Of a DNA stretch of 64,000 bases, positions 43,878-57,560 are shown piece by piece. The DNA comes from Miscanthus floridulus (lineage: Eukaryota; Streptophyta; Magnoliopsida; Poales; Poaceae): NCBI RefSeq assembly GCF_019320115.1, contig NC_089598.1, positions 83,162,059 to 83,226,058 on the forward strand, in the 5' to 3' direction. Made by a program: the position numbers and the translations under genes. A model generated the notes under the pieces. That model ran no database searches and was not told the origin of the DNA. It saw only the letters and a program-made list of their open reading frames with translations. Within the stretch, counting starts at the first letter, position 1, and every line of letters starts with the position of its first letter.

Positions 43878-44514
43878 AAATCGGCTTCTGATGGTTTGTA
43901 CGGCTAATTTATTGTGAGAGAAAAACACGGTTCCATGGCTGATTGGTACGGATTAAAGCCGGCTAAATAGCAGCAGTGAACAAGCCGGCTAAATAGCACA
44001 AGCGAACAAGTCGCCAAACTGAAGTTTTGCAACAAAATTCTTCTGTTTATGATATCGAGCTTATTAATGGAAGAATGGTGTGCTAGCATTGACTTCCCAC
44101 ATAGAGTATACAGGAGTGCAACCGAGCAATACTGCACTCAACTATTCAAATGAGGCAAAACCAACATTGTAGTTTCAATTTCTTACTTGGCCATTCCTCA
44201 CCTATGGAGAGATTATGATTACGGTATGACAGACGTCCGACGGACGCCCGTGGCTGTTCTGTTTCTCGTGTAGCGAGCAGACGATGCAGATCTCAGCTTG
44301 TTGTAGGGAAACCACGTGGGCATCCGCGCACTCATCGGGTAGGGTTCCCCTGCCGACCTCGATTTGCTACGATGAGATGGAGGGAAGGAAAGGGATGGAA
44401 AGGGAGAGGAGAGGACGAGGCACGCCACGTGAGGAAGACACGTGGTAGGAGTCGAAGCCCTGCGGCAGGCCACTATCTGCCAACCACCAGCGTCATTGCA
44501 ACATTTGCAACACC

Positions 44515-44900
44515 CGATCTACTTTTGAAACATCCCAATAAAATATATGCAACATATGTCTGAAGACATATGAAATATTTGAAACATACGTCTGAAACAT
44601 TCGCAAAAACACCTTAAAAATACTTGAAAAGTCATTGCAAAATATATGCAACATCCAGATAAACACACTTGCAACATATGTGTGCAACATATGCAACATT
44701 CAAATAAACGCACTGGTAACATACATCTAAAAAACAAATAAAACATTTGGAATAGACGCTTGCAACATACGTGTATAGCCATTGCAACATAGGCAACATA
44801 TGCAACATCCCGATCTACTTTTGCAACATCCATACGAAACACCTGCAACATACCTCTAAAACATCTGAAACACTTGAAACATACGGTTGCAACGTGCGCT
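44515..44900. repeat. Degenerate GCAACAT-rich repeat
   Basis: More than a dozen irregularly spaced copies of (T)GCAACAT or GAAACAT occur, along with two CCCGATCTACTTTTG(A/C)AACATCC blocks at 44513 and 44811. Such arrays occur as subterminal repeats of grass DNA transposons, but I could not place termini here. The long minus-strand frames over it are by-products of the repeat. Confidence 0.65.
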
Positions 44901-46181
44901 GGTTAGAAAGACATCAACGCCTAGTGTAAGGCGCAGGCCTCCCCTTTCTACCAACGGGCGAGGTGGATGGAGGCGTTGGCCTCCCCTTCCGTGACTGGTG
45001 AGGTGGATGGAGGCGCGGTGCGGGTGGCGTTGAAGAAGACTGCCGCGGGTGGGTGCGCTGCGATGAGCGGACCCATGGTGGAGAAGGCGAGTGGCGCTGT
45101 CTTTTTTTTTTTATGGAGAAAGGGACTGAAGCAGGGTGCAGGCGCGCAATGACAACGAGGCAGTGGGCACGCGGTGTTCGGACTGACGGCGCACCACAAC
45201 ATTTTCGTTACCATTATCTTCAGCAATCTCGAGGTGACAAAGGGAATCTGTGGTGATGTCTAGCTGGGTCTTGATGTTGCCGAGCTTACCCTGACTCCAT
45301 TTCTGGAGTCCCTTGTCTCTGTTGTTTAAGAAAGAGATTTAATGGAACAATTGGAGGCAATAGGAGCGTTCCAGTTCTGCTTAGCAACCTCTCTAAATCC
45401 AGGGATCTTGGCCTCTTGGGCCAAAAACTCTCGAAATGAAAGCTTGTTTCACCTCTAGGAAAAAAAGTGGGCAATTGTCAGATACTTGCTCCGTTCCTAT
45501 CATTGATTTGTGTAGATATAAGTGTATAGCAAAACCCTACGTATCTAGAAAATTCAAAACATCTTGTAAATTGGAATACATGAAGTACAACTCAGTGCCC
45601 ATGGTACAACTGAAGCTGCACTCTCTAGCACAATCAGGAAACGACTCTTCCCAAGCATTACAGCAGAGAGGCCGGTCCAACTCCAACCTCACTAGTGTGG
45701 GGGAAGAGGGCCAAAATAATCGGGCATTGTCAGATACTACAACCGAGGCTGCATCTGTTGCAAGTCAGGAAACAAATCTTCCCAAGCATTACAGCAGAGC
45801 CCGGTCCAACCTCACTAGTGTGGAAAGGATCAGGCGCTGCGCCGTGACGTACTATTGAATAGCAGCTAAATACATCTCCCAGTTGATTATACAAAAACCA
45901 ACGCCGGTATTTTGGTGTTTACATTCAACTCTTTGCAGCTCTTTCATATCCTCTGGCAGAGCAGCGCACGCTCTGACCAGAAAATCACAAATAACCAAAC
46001 ATGAGCGATCGCACTTAGGGAATGCTTGCATGTTATGGCAATTTCAAGCTCTTGAATCACATTAGAAATTGTATCTCTAGTCTTATGTTTCATATTTACT
46101 CAGCGTGCGTGTGCCCAGGGAAATCAGCCCAAGCATTCACAACCTCCACCAACATTTCGTGTCAAGCACTGTTGCAGTACA
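44900..46181. other. Intergenic DNA right of the AACAT repeat
   Basis: A GC-rich patch (44930-45190) and a weak direct duplication (AAGCATTACAGCAGAG..CCGGTCCAAC at about 45652 and 45783) are present. The open frame 45436-45858 spans the duplication but shows no known motif. The DTD2 3' UTR should occupy the right end. PP2A and DTD2 converge on this interval. Confidence 0.45.
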
Positions 46182-49100
46182 TCAGAAGAAATCACTAGGC
46201 TTTCCTATCCTAATGTTCTGCTCCTGCAAAAAGGATGTGACAGCATTTTTTTGCCAGCCCTTGAAGCTCCTGGAAAGGAAACGGCAAAAGATGCAGTTAG
46301 AACAGGGTGACCGTACGATCAGTAGACTAGTTGCACTAATAGAATAATATCATGGGCAGAAATTTCGCTGTTTTCAAGCTGGAAGCTAAATTAGTCAAGA
46401 CAGCTTTCCAGCAAAACATTATGTTATTGTGAAAGAAGGTAGGCAGTGTGACATACTGGCAGTGCCAGTATGTCACACAGAAGGTATTTTCAATGTTTTG
46501 GTTCTTACAAGCCTTGAACACAAGCATAACTGCAGCCGAAATTCAGCTGCAAAAATTAAACTTCAGATATATATGCATCATCCATCCAACAAAGAAAACA
46601 AATAAATTTAAAGGTTATTATTATCACAAATCTTGCTGTGTGTGTGTTGACAAAACAGGTTAAACCTTCATTATCTTAATTAACATTCCACATATGTCAA
46701 GAGCCCTTTGCGAACGTAGTACAGGTAGATTTAACTGAAACAGGATATGTTGTAGCATGTCTATTTCAGCTGACTAAACAGTAGTGATGTACTGGTGTTT
46801 TTTCTAGCATATGAAATTAGAATTTCCATGACTGATATTCTTTTAGTTCTATTTTTTTATAGAGCCTTGTATAGGAAAGGTATAAATAATCATAATACAA
46901 AGAGTGTTAAATCGTTCTTTTTTCTTATAAGGACTCAAATATATTAAAACGGATAATACAGAGTACAAAGCTTTAGGATCTTCCATCGCGAAGGATAACC
47001 TTGTAGCAACCTAGCTACGACAAGAGTCAATTAGATGACACACATAGAGATGCTAATTTGCATGGGTACATAGGTATGTATGAATCATAAATCCATTCTA
47101 ATGGAGAGAACACGTGATGTCCCCGTTTGGGGCCTTGGGAAGGAAGTGGCCACGACGAAGGCATCAAGGATCCTCTTTGTTGAACTCTAATAGTACAGCC
47201 GACGCTCCCCTCAACTGTCTAATGTGCCTGTCTATGAGGGAAGAGCTTAAGCCGTATATACTGATTAAGCTTCACCGGACTCAAGATACTAGTGCTACTT
47301 CTAACACTGAATCTAAGGATCAGCTTCGACGGAAGTCGGAGATCAGCCCGAACATTAGGAATAGCTTTGCCACTTCTATATTAGCTACTAACATGCTTCT
47401 GCTTCAACATCATGTGGGCCCTTGCGTGTACATGTGGAAGAGCATCACTGGCTTCTCTGCATGCACAATTTGCATGTTGGAGGGCCCCACACCCTTCTGC
47501 CGCATGGAAGAGCACTCCAAACCCTGGAGCTTCATCAGTCCACCACATTTAATGACCACGAAACGAAAGACCGTAGCACCGCACAAAAGCCATCAGAATC
47601 GGGTACGCTCGTGCAAGGATGCAAGAGAATACGAACCAGGCCAGCACCATCCCAGCAGCAGGCCAGCGCCGCTAGTCCTGGCCGAGGCCACGCAACACCT
47701 CGCCAACTGAAGCATGCATCTAGACAGGCCGTGTGCCAGTGGCAGATGAGGTGGAGATAGGTGAAGGGGCTCCAGCATTGCACAGGCTGACCAGGGTCCA
47801 GAAAAGGCCACGCTGCTGAGCCCAACACTAGCATGAACATCTAGGTCTGTGCCGCAATCGACCGGAACAGCAACACTGAGGCTGAGCCGCCGCACCAGCA
47901 ATCTAACCGAAGCTACCTCCACATTCACCAAGCACCAAAAAAAGCGGAAGGAGAAAATAGGTGGCTTTATTCTGGCACTCTAACTCATCGCACCGGTGGA
48001 GACTGCCGCCGGCAACAACACTGACAAGGAGTCTGCCCACCACCTCCAGGACGAGGGAGAAGATGACCACCATCCTCCACATGGCACCCACCCAGGCAAA
48101 CTGAAACAACTGAATAGACTTGAGCCAACTACAGAAGAAGGAGCCAGTCCACCACCCTCACCATTGGCGAGCTCGCCGGAGGAACCGATGGTGGGGGTGG
48201 AAACTGGGAAGACTGGGGAGCCTCTCTTTCAAACGCGAGCTCTCCTCTGTCGTGTCTTCGTTTAGGTTGAGGTTAGATCCAGGCACTGGATTGAAACCAC
48301 ATGATGTTCACATTTTTCTAAAATGTATTGACACACATAAAAAAGCTTCAGGTAATGTCACCAGGTATGCCAACCTATGGTGCTGGTGTCACTAATTTCA
48401 AAATTGTGAGCAAGTATTTTGCAATCCAAAACTACAGTAGCTACATAAGCTAAAAAATGAATGCAGTGAAGAAACATCTTTAATAGATTATTAGACGCAT
48501 CAAACTGGTTAGGAATACTTACTTGTGATCAAGATGTGCGATAACTTCACCACCAGGAAATGCTGCCTTTGTGGCTTCATAGGAAACTTTGATGGAGTGC
48601 TTCCACATCCCAGTAACCTCCCCAGAAGTTTTTCCATTTACTTGTGGGGGCGTATCCATTGGCAAGGAGTAGCCAGAGAGTAAATGACCGACCCATACAC
48701 CATCTTTGCTGATATATTTTGAAATGAGACAGTTAGAATATATGTTTTCCTTGTGTAAATCAAAATATTCATTTCTGCCCTTTAGTAGAACAAGCATAAA
48801 TTAACTGAGAAAATTGGGAATGACAAGTCAATTAACAACGAAAATGTTTCCACTGATCCACCACAAGTACAGATTCTGCATCAGTCCAGAGAGCTTATAT
48901 AGGAAACTAGGATTGACCACACCCACATCAGCATCAATCAACACTCCCTTAACTAGCCTTGTACATGGTTTGGTTCCAACCCACTCAACCTGTCAAACTG
49001 CACAAGATCAGTCCAGTTAAATTGGATTTGCATGGTTTAGCTGGTTTGGGGTTAAGTGTTTGTTTACAACCAGTGAGACAAGCTGAACCCATACCAAGTC

Positions 49101-52100
49101 TTGGCTGAGCTCTCAGCTCCTTGAGGAGGCTACGAAGGTCTTGGTTTCTTCCTCTGAAGATCAACACATACTGGCATCCAATTAACATCCTTGTGGCGAC
49201 AATGAAGGAAGGCTGAGGTCTTTATTTCCTCAATGACCGTCAGCGGTACTAGTCAGAGCTGCTCTTTGCTGCTTGTGACAAGCTTGGCAATGAGGACATG
49301 CGGTGGTCACTGACTCGCTGTTGGTTTTTGTGTTACCTATGTGTGCAAGTGGGTTGCCATGGGTTAGTTGTCAGGGCTATTGTGTTCTGGTTTTAGGGAG
49401 TTTTTCTGTTTATTAAACTGTGCGTCTGTAGGCCTGGTTTTCCTTTATAAACTGGGCTAATTCTATTCTTCTTAATTGAAAGGCAGAGCTCCTGCCATTA
49501 TGTTAAAAAAAATGGTCTTTTAACATTAGAAGTGCTAACATACAAAAAGGAAAATATACAGGGGAGACAATAGATAATTAGAAATTGCTTTCAAGAATAA
49601 CCTTATCTCAATGCTTACATGACAATATCCATGTGACGAGGAACATAGTGACCACCTCCTATACCTAGTAGAACCTTTTCACAGTTCCTGCATAACAAGA
49701 AATGAGTTTTCATGTGCTTATAAGAAAAAAAGGGGGGAGTAAGAATGTAACAAATAAATGCTTACAAGAAAAAGAAATTTCAAATTAAGTGGATACCATC
49801 ACAAAGATGCTCATATGTACAAAACATAATAGGATGTGCGGTAGGATGGCATGTGGGCGATGTCGCTAAATGTCATAGAAACACCTATGGTACAACTAAG
49901 ATGGTTTTTGTGATGGTATTTTCCAAATTCACCTAATTTTAATTTACAAATAGAAACAATTTCATTGATAAAATAACAATCAAGCAAAATGTGAATGCAA
50001 TGTATGCAATCAACAGTGGTGTACAGGGAATCTAAGATTTTGCATTATGCAAAAACAGCCAGAGCCTGGCTGGTAAAGAAAACAGGGGATGAGATTAACT
50101 TGAGATCCAATTTGACAAGTTCTACTTATGCACTAAGCGCTTATATGTTCTCATTTGAAATTTCAAACTTTGGACTTTGAGCAAATTGGATGGATATGCT
50201 GGGCGATGCTGGGAACAACACAATTGCAAGAATGCAAGGCAATTTTAAATTCCACCAAGTGTGTTACTGCTTTTAGAATTTTAATATGCCTCATTATTTA
50301 TTTATTAAAAAATACTAAAGCGTATCCGCATATCGTTTTTTTAGAAAAATGTTGTATCCCCGTATCCGTATGTGCCTGATACTGATAAATGCTGTACCTG
50401 TGCTACATAGATCATGATACTGACCCAACTCTCTGATGTTTGGTCTATGTGCTCGTATCAATAATTTTTTTTGTCCTACAATCTACATTTCATTGAGGAT
50501 AATACTTTGTGTCGTTGTATAGACTGATAAAGTAAAATCCCCACAATGCAACTTTACATACAAGGAAAAATGCATATGGGCATACCCTTGCCAACTTCCA
50601 ATAGCATCTCCATCCTCCAGACCAAGCCCTTTCCATAGAACCTGCAAGAATTGAAAAAATTCAATTCCATGTTTTCTTGCGAAGGTCACATTATAAGAGA
50701 ACAGTTAAAAGCTAACATTAGAAATAAAGCATAAGACAGCAATAGCAATAATTGGGCACATATCACATGAAAACCTTTTCAATACGTTGTGAAAGCGTAG
50801 TTGATTACCAAATATACCCGAACCGCACCCCCCCCCCCCCCCCCCCCCCCCCCGCACGCGCGCGCAATCGTAGCGGGCGATCTGAGTAGAGAACAAGTCG
50901 AAAACTAACATCCCCCGTAGTCATAGCGACATTGCATGGCATATGCCCTTTTCTTCTCTCCGAAGTACCAAGGTCGAGATGGACATAGTCAAAGCCATGG
51001 AGGAAAGCGCAGGTCCAAAGCATCAACGGAGGCCAGTTTTTCGCAAACAACCATAGCAGGACGATGAGCCGACCAAATGGTGAAGGTAGACAAGGTTGCT
51101 CAGATGTATGAACAAGTTCTTAGACATCATCCATCAACGACATTGACAGGGATGTCCCAGAGGTGGCAGCAGTGGGCACAGACACGGATAGAGAGCCAGA
51201 ATGACTAGCAGCATGGGTGGCGCCATCCTGGATAGATGGCTTGACCATGAGTGTCATCACTACTGCCTGCAAGGGTATGCAACGAAAACCTTGTACTTGG
51301 GAGAGTCGACAAGCAGTAGACAGGGTGCGCCGACACGGAGGATCGTGATGATAGCGGCAGGCCTTGGTGGCCCAACAACGACGGCGAGCTTCACAGTGGC
51401 CCAGTGGTGCCAACGATGAGTGGCCAGACAAGGAGAGGAGACTAATTAGCAGGGTTCTACATGACCTTCCTACGAGAGTGCCGCCCCCAGCAGAGATCAA
51501 TCTCCCCAAGGGCAGCTGCGCGGCAACAGCAGTGGAAGCCTTAGGGTTCAAGAACAAAACCTAAACTCATAATACCATGAAAGCGTAGTAGATTGGGTAT
51601 GATACATGGGATGAACTGCATTGAGCCTCTTGAGGTATATATAGAGCATAAGAGAGTTGGGAGGGGGGCAGTTGCCTCCCCGTATACATATGCAATACTG
51701 GATTATAACCCTAATTACCAAATACTCTAACTGTCTAACATCCCCCGCAATCATAGCAGGGGCACCGCAGATGGTCAGACTAGAGAAGAAGTCGAAGACT
51801 AGCACTTTGAAATGATCTGCACTATTCTATTATCAACTAAGGGCCATAATGAGACCCAACACAAAGGTACATCCTTTTCTCAATGTGTTTGCACTTACTC
51901 TTTAGCCAATGCCCCTGGCTCTCGATTCAACCTCATATCCAAAATCTTTCTCTCAGGTCGCCCAACCATCACTCAGTCCAAATCAATACGACGACTATAA
52001 TTACTGGTTCTAGTTAATCCTGTATGTGCTTAGTTGTAATCAAGGTGTGCCATTGGAACATAAGCACATTAATCTAGCAGTTGTACAATTATTGTACTAA

Positions 52101-55100
52101 AAGATACTTCTTGCCACATTGTGCTAGATTCATGGTAATGCTTGACTTACTACACATTCATGTTTGTGTCTCCTGAAGGTTAGTTAGACAAACACAAGGT
52201 GCATGGTAGTTAAAAATGTTAATCACCAGCAGTAAAGGATAGACAATACAGGTAGGGAGAGCACAGCGCAGCTAGCGCTCCACATTATGAGGAGATGGAT
52301 GTCGGCGGAGAAAGATTAGAGGTCGAGCTCACATTTGGGGGAGGGCAACAGCGTCATCAGAAATCGGAGGGAGCAGTAGAATTTGGGTATTTGAGGGGCA
52401 GAAGAGATATGGGTTGAAGATCTTAGAGGAATCAGAAATAGACAATTAAACAAGATTGTAAAAGGATGTGCTTATGTTCTGGAGAGGTTCACATGTGATC
52501 CTGGCCCACATTACATGATCTGATGGCACATGACGGAAGTTTCCACTTTCCAACTGATATGTGGCCCATTTGACTATTGGCAAAGCACCAAATTTTGATG
52601 TATAAGATCTTTGTTTTTGAATCTCCACATGCTACATGATCCTGACAGCCCAACAAATAAACACCGTCTGCTTGTGCAAATCCACAAGAAAAAACTAAGA
52701 AGTACATCGTAATAAACACAGGGAGGGAAGGAGAGAGCTCACAAGAGCAATTGCCTGCGCAGCATCTTGTCTACCCCAGTGGTCTTCTGTACTTCCTGGC
52801 ATTATTATAGCATTCCGATACTGAGGTTAGCAATTCAGATCCAGCAGACATGATGGGAGTATAGAACCTAGTATAGTAATATTCATTATGCCTATTAATT
52901 CATCTGCTGGAGCGGTCTACTGAGCTATATTTACATCAGTGAGTTGAGTTCACATAAACTCAAAGGCCTTTTGGAAAGGTCCACAAGATAGAGCACAAAA
53001 TATTGGTTGCTTGCATCTTGTTCATCCTGTCCATGTTATAAGAAGCATCTCTTTCCAAAAGTTCACATGCTTAAGTTGACTACCTTTTATTTATGATTTT
53101 TCTGAGGACATGACTATATAATCTTCCATAGTGCAGTAATCAACTCTTACAACTCAAAAGAACAAAACATGTTAAAAATATACGCTTGTGCAAACCATAT
53201 CAAATGTATGTTGACACAATAAAAAAAACAACTGAATACAGATCATTGTAAATTACTGAGCTTGAAAATTTTGTGTTCTTGTATAGAAATGTCTGGTGTC
53301 AAACTGGATCAATTGTTGCACAGTCAATAGGGGCAAATTACATCATGGAACTAAAACAAAAGTCAAAAGGTCATTTAAACTAGAGGTAGTATACTGTATA
53401 CACTAACTTGCAAAGTAAAATCGACAGGGAAAAAAACAAAAAAGGAATAACATTCCACCCACAAGTATAGTATGGTTCCAGCATTCAGATACCCTACTAC
53501 TGCTGATTCCAATTAAATCAAACAATATGTTGGAAAGACTCCTGTTGATTATGGAAATACATGTACACTTGCAACTTCAAAACAGGATTGCGCTGCTCGA
53601 AGAATGTGAATAAGAGTTGAGGATGGTGTCATGTACGAGGCAAAGACGGCAGAACTAACGTTTAATGGGTCAAAGAGGTTGCTAAGCTAACTGTAGGGCT
53701 TTTCTGTAAACTGTAAAAAGAACTTTCAAGAGGGTCCATGGCAAAAAAAGACAAGTTGTAGGATGATGACATGTAAGAAACGAAAAAAAAAGGGATGCAC
53801 ATAAGCACGTACCTATCTCAACAAACATGGTGGGTGTGCTGGTAACTGGTCCATGGTGAGTAGCCTCAAGCGTAATCTTCACAAACAATCATAATTATAG
53901 ATCAGTTCAGTTCAGTTCACTCAAAAAGTCATGGGTCACTATTGCAAAGCAAACTACCTCAAACTCTGGAACGAGGCCTTGTTCTGCAGCTATCTTTTGC
54001 ATCAACCGGAGCCAAGGGCCAATGCGAGGACTTGGAATTGCTGCCCAGCCAGGAATCCCTCCTTGGGGTGGGGTTTCATCCTCCTTCAGATGAGGCACAC
54101 CTTTACATGTGTGTCTACCGGTAAGAACATATGTACATTAACAAGCAAACAGACAGTTGATGAAATGATAATTTGAACAAACCAACAGATGTCTATGCAT
54201 GTTGCTCAAAAAACATGATGCTATAACTAGTAGACAAAACAATAACAAATACATGGAAGGCCATTACAGAACTTGTTGGATTGCGTACCAAGCAAAATCA
54301 ATGGACTGCCAGTATGCTATAACTAACATGGTTCAATATCCTCTCAAATTTATCGAACGCATATCTATGAGATATCTCATGAATCAAATGGTGTTCAGCA
54401 AGAAACAAAAAAAAAAACATCAAGCATTTGACCTTGCCATTGGGATAGATGGGATCACATATGAGAGAAGAACGGACCAATTGGATGCACTGTGAGTGCT
54501 GGACGTTTGGAGACTGCAGTGTGTTTGCTGAGGAATATGACCTCAGAAACAGACTCTCCAGTGGCTTCCTGCCATCGCTGGTCGAGATCATCCTCTGCGA
54601 TAATGCTATGTTCATGCTTCAATAATCGAACATTCCCATTAGTAAAACTCTCCATCCCCTCCTACAAAACAATATGGGCACACATTAATTGGAACCAGAA
54701 CCATGATAAAATATGAATTTAGAAAACTGCTGAAATGCAAAGTATCAACTAACATCAGTTGGATGCCTTTTCACATTATTAAAGAAATAGATTAAAACTT
54801 AAATGAGTTCAGATCCTCTTCTCCCTGGTACATAATGCATTTGCGTCCGTTACATGACCCGAGGTTTCAGTCTCAGAATACCACTGAAAAAATGCATTTT
54901 ATGCAGCATCAACTCATGAAGTCACTGTCTCGCTGAGCTTAAAATTTCTAAAACAGGAATGCAGTCAAGTCCAGTGTACTTCTCATAGAACAAATAATAT
55001 TAGAATAATACTCAAAATGCACAGACTCGCAAAGTATAATGAACAAATGGTGAAGCCAAGTCAAATTTTATTCAATATCCCAGTGCAAGGACATGGGCTG

Positions 55101-56313
55101 AAGCCTTTAGGGACATGAGTCCAAGATATCAGGCATCAATAATTTGAGCGAATAGAGTCATGAGTCAAGGTCAGTACATAAAGGGCCTGTTTGGATCCAC
55201 TAGTGCTAATAGTTAGCAGCTAAAATTAGTACTAGTGAATCCAAACAAACGACCAACTAACTATTAGCTAAGGGGTTGCTAACTATTAGGGTCTGTTTGG
55301 ATGAGCTAGGGCTATTTACTAGTTGGGGGTAAAAATTAGCCCAAATTAGCTACAATTGGCCAGCTAATTGGCTAACAGCTAGTTGGAGACTTGGCTAAAA
55401 AATTAGCCCGCCTGTTTGGATGGGGCTCTAATTTTAGCTAGCTAACAGTTAGCTCTTGGTATCCAAATAGGCCCTTAGTTCCACTAGCAAGTTTGAGGCT
55501 GCTAATAGGTGCCAACCCCACCTATTAGCAACATATTAGTAGGTGGATCTAAACAGCTCCCTGCTAATAATTAGCTAGCTAATTGTAAGTGGCTATTAGC
55601 TAGCTAACTAACATTAGTAGTGGATCCAAACAGGCCCAAAATGTGAATGAATATGCTTGGTCCCCTCCCTCGCCCAAGTTGGATCAACCTCAGAAAAATA
55701 CTACACACAAGCCCAGTAAAATTCAGGAAGCCATGATCTCAATTCTCAACAATTGATTATCTTTCTATCATGAGCTATAAAATTGCCTTGCACACTGCTA
55801 AGACAGGATACATGTGCCCAAAACAACTTTGGTAAGTACTATTAAAGACAAAATTCATCATACCTACTTAGATATTAGTGGCTACATGAAAATCCTATAG
55901 GCGCGGTAGTCATTAATACATCCCGAATTGCACAATTGCCTAAGGCTACACGACGATGCATCATTTTTCACACCGCAAACATAACCATATGGAGCACTAG
56001 GCACAATCTCAACTCCCAATGACAAGGAGCACCGCAACTCCTAGAGGCCTAGAAACTCCACAGATAATATTGCTGGTCGACGCATACGAATTACTACAAA
56101 ATACTGTAAGAGATAGCGCAACACACAAGCGGATGGACCCAATCGAGACTTATGGGCATTAAATCAGATCAGATAGATGGGGTTTAGACAGAAGCTCTGT
56201 TTTGTTCTTACGGCGATGGGCGGGCCAGGGGACCATCCGGGCATGGCGAGGAAGGCGGCGGCGGGCCCAATGGACGCCGGGTCCGACGTCGTGGCCACCA
56301 CCAGCACCACCAT
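46182..56313 (-). CDS. DTD2: D-aminoacyl-tRNA deacylase 2 (GEK1 family), nine exons, intact
   Basis: The enzyme hydrolyses D-aminoacyl-tRNA and, in plants, aldehyde-modified D-aminoacyl-tRNA; Arabidopsis GEK1 mutants are ethanol-hypersensitive. Exons in minus order: 56313-56212, 54661-54478, 54100-53958, 53876-53813, 52795-52743, 50641-50586, 49687-49619, 48708-48523, 46269-46182. They total 945 bp, 314 aa, close to 317 in Arabidopsis, with consistent phases and splice sites. Motifs: MVVLVVATTSDPASIGPAAA, DDLDQRWQEATGE, HTAVSKRPALTVHPIG, ITLEATHHGPVTS, LLGIGGGHYVPRHMDIV, GVWVGHLLSGYSLPMD, AAFPGGEVIAHLDHK, end IGKPSDFF. No lesion was found. The start is the ATG that aligns with the family N-terminus. 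Introns carry LINE and LTR-type insertions that leave splice sites intact. It is convergent with the PP2A gene. Confidence 0.95.
46915..48270 (-). mobile_element. Possible LINE-derived insertion in DTD2 intron 8
   Basis: On the minus strand the segment ends TTTAATATATTTGAGTCC followed by an A-rich run at about 46915, which resembles the 3' end of plant L1-type LINEs. The DNA upstream is GC-richer than the rest of the intron. Open frames on both strands (for example 47114-47710 +) show no recognised domain. The 5' border and target duplication were not found, so this is tentative. Confidence 0.35.
49060..49512 (+). mobile_element. 5'-truncated L1-type LINE 3' end in DTD2 intron 7
   Basis: The stretch ends TTGAAAGGCAGAGCTCCTGC, a short spacer and A(8), preceded by CCTTTATAAACTGGGC. 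This tail matches the 3' UTR of plant L1-like LINEs as I recall it. No reverse transcriptase frame remains. The left border is a guess. Confidence 0.6.
50794..51810 (-). mobile_element. Small LTR element (TRIM/Copia-like) in DTD2 intron 5
   Basis: On the minus strand a sequence ending TCTACTACGCTTTCA (51583) is followed by TGGTATTATGAG, a near match to the initiator-Met tRNA primer site TGGTATCAGAG. A similar sequence ending CAACTACGCTTTCA occurs at 50794. Both copies include CTTCGACTT(C/G)TTCTCTA and GGGGGATGTTAG blocks, so they look like diverged LTRs of one short element of about 1 kb. The interior codes for no polymerase. LTR outer borders are uncertain. Confidence 0.55.
50828..50853. repeat. 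Poly(C) tract of 26
   Basis: An uninterrupted run of 26 C is followed by a short (GC)n stretch, inside the left LTR of the small intronic element. It is an unstable tract and a likely site of length error. Confidence 0.9.
55183..55637. mobile_element. Tourist-like MITE with a nested relative
   Basis: The outer ends are GGGCCTGTTTGGATCCACTA and the exact inverse type TAGTGGATCCAAACAGGCCC, flanked by AAA on each side. A second MITE at 55289-55474 interrupts it. The interior is full of TTAGCTA motifs. It lies in DTD2 intron 1. Confidence 0.85.
55289..55474. mobile_element. Nested Tourist-like MITE, TTA duplication
   Basis: The ends GGGTCTGTTTGGATGAGC and, reverse-complemented, GGGCCTATTTGGATACCAA are inverted repeats flanked by TTA (55286-55288 and 55475-55477). 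It is inserted in the outer MITE of the same broad family. Confidence 0.85.
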
Positions 56314-57560
56314 CTTCTCCTCCTCAGACTCCAACGCCCCGGCTGCTCCGCGAGCACCTACACCACCTCGACTTGGGAGAGGGAGAGCACTCTCGAATAC
56401 TTTCGCGCTACAAGACGGGCAATCGGGGGCCAAGTGCCAACGCAAGTACGAGGATTTCGTGGACTGCAGGTCTCGCCGTTTTTGTTTTGGTTTCCCTTCA
56501 AGAACTGCGGCGGACGGGGAATCGGGGGCCAACGCACCGGTCCGTATCTGTGGGCTGTGCCTGCCAGGCTGTGGGCTGTGGGTCTACCGAAAATCCGAAA
56601 ATGGTATTGCTCGGAACGGATAATGGATTACTCCTCTCCGTGTTTTTGTTTTGACAGCGATACGAACTTTGACTTCTTATTTTTATAAAAATATTTATAA
56701 AAAAAGGTGATATATGTATATTTTTATAAAAAATAATTTTCAAAACAAATCTTATTTATATGGTATTCACATTTTTAAATTTATAATAACTTAAAATTTA
56801 ACCTAAACAGTGTCTAAAACGACTTCTTTTAGAATACGGAGGGAGTAATGTCTTTTCTATGTGCTAGTCAGTTAAGTACGTACCGAGTACCAAATTTTTT
56901 GTCAAAGAAAAAGTATGTACCAAATTACTTTTTACAAAGAAAAACATCACAAAATTAGCTCCCCATCCCCAGTCCGCATTTTTTTTCCGGGAGGTTCTTT
57001 TGCCTCGTCTACAATAATACCCGTTCATTGCCTTTAGAACTGTTACTTTGCAAAATATGAACAGTGTATCTGCGATCTACTAGTTTTATTAGATCCTCTT
57101 GGTAAGTAAAGCCTATCGTATTACTTACTTCTAAAATATAGTTTATTTGGTTTTGAACTAAATCAAATTTCTCTAATTTAACAGAGTTTTTAGAAAAATA
57201 TAAATAACTATAATGTGAAACAAATGGCAAATCAAAATATTTATAGAGAACTAAATTAAACTTATTCAATATTCTAGATGTTCATGTGCTTTTGCCATAA
57301 ATAAACTTAGTTATTAAAGTTAAAGAGAATTAATTTAACGAAATTAAAGTGAACTATAATTTAAAACAGATAGAGTATTATTTAGCAATGCTTCGTACAA
57401 CTTGACGACTTTCTAGTTATGGATCTTCTTGTTGCAATTTATTTAGCTGCAGTGTTGGTTACAAGTATTTCATAGGTAAGCCTTATTTGGTTGGGCTCCC
57501 TCTGGTTTTGACTTTGTGCTATAGTAATGGATGAATAGAAGCTGAAGGAACTATAAAATA
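56314..57560. other. DTD2 upstream region
   Basis: The first 300 bp are GC-rich and include two related blocks, AATCGGGGGCCAAGTGCCAACGC and AATCGGGGGCCAACGC, that may belong to the 5' UTR or promoter. From about 56650 to 56848 a Stowaway-type MITE remnant ends GAATACGGAGGGAGTA. The remainder to 57.5 kb is AT-rich without a gene. Confidence 0.45.

Noticed and set aside
44519..44851. 110-codon minus-strand frame MLQVFRMDVAKVDRDVAYVA
   Set aside because: Produced by the degenerate AACAT repeat; same pattern in all frames.
47114..47710. 198-codon + frame in DTD2 intron 8
   Set aside because: No known domain; probably non-coding strand of an inserted element.
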